A model generated the notes under the pieces. It was not told where the DNA came from. It did no database searches and worked only from the letters and a program-made list of their open reading frames with translations. A stretch of DNA of 64,000 bases, from contig NZ_JAMYJR010000010.1 in assembly GCF_024137025.1 (NCBI RefSeq), forward strand, positions 186,001 to 250,000, read 5' to 3'. Source of the stretch: Paractinoplanes aksuensis (GTDB lineage Bacteria; Actinomycetota; Actinomycetes; Mycobacteriales; Micromonosporaceae). The position numbers and the translations under genes are program-made. How positions within the stretch are numbered: position 1 is the first letter of the stretch; each line of letters begins with the position of its first letter. Of this stretch, positions 63,785 through 64,000 are shown piece by piece.

Positions 63785-64000
63785 GCCGTCTCCCTTCCGC
63801 CCGTCAAACATAAGCCGAATGTGATCCGCATTACCAGCGAACCCCGGCCAGCGAATAATGCATGACTCCCGCCCCCGATGCCAGTTCGCAGGTGCGCGAT
63901 GTTCAGCATGCGAGCACCTGACCTGCCCGTCCCCTCCGAACACCCGAAAAGTGATCTTTGCCGGGTGCGCGGCGCCATCCCGAGCCCCCACCCGCCCTCA

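Overview
The window is 64 kb of very GC-rich DNA with GTG and TTG starts, tightly packed genes, 4-base start/stop overlaps (ATGA, GTGA) and convergent genes that share stop bases (CTAG, TTAG). The gene content points to an actinobacterium of the Micromonosporaceae, most like Actinoplanes: a fused glycyl-tRNA synthetase, the GlgE alpha-glucan operon, a CebR-type operator at a cellulase, Pkn-type kinases and an FxSxx-type radical SAM cassette. This placement is inference from content, not from a marker-gene comparison. No rRNA, tRNA, CRISPR array or intact mobile element was seen.

1-13 kb: a partial glyQS, an acyl-CoA dehydrogenase, a broken CNNM-type membrane gene, an FUSC transporter, a GAF-GGDEF diguanylate cyclase, a remnant of a family 2 glycosidase, and a secreted GH6 cellulase with an upstream CebR box. 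A PP2C phosphatase and a secreted membrane-anchored protein follow.

13-18 kb: a four-gene redox operon with overlapping or near-touching genes. It encodes a ferric-reductase-like membrane protein with a long repetitive charged tail, a NuoF-ferredoxin fusion that lacks one expected cluster cysteine, a TlpA-type thioredoxin lipoprotein and a CcdA-like membrane protein. I infer electron transfer from NADH and from the cytoplasmic thiol pool to the outside of the membrane.

18-33 kb: an ArsR/MFS pair with palindromic operators, a PP2C phosphatase, tex, a receptor kinase, two acetyltransferases, two VOC proteins, a YrhB/Imm35-like gene split by an in-frame TGA, and an FxsA-FxsB-HExxH peptide-modification cassette. 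That cassette lies between a 5'-truncated MFS gene and a frameshifted secreted-protein remnant.

33-41 kb: the complete glgE-treS-mak-glgB operon, turning trehalose via maltose and maltose-1-phosphate into branched alpha-glucan.

41-64 kb: an ECF sigma factor with two tandem paralogous membrane proteins, a polyphosphate glucokinase with a PPOX-fold protein, a SigB/F-type sigma factor, a stress protein, PAP2 phosphatase, cell-wall glucosaminidase, CHASE histidine kinase, an orphan antitoxin, hrpA, RidA and HxlR genes. Next come a cluster of five palindromic repeats at about 60-bp spacing, a SpoIIE phosphatase overlapping a B12-binding protein with the photoreceptor signature W-x9-EH, and exonuclease III.
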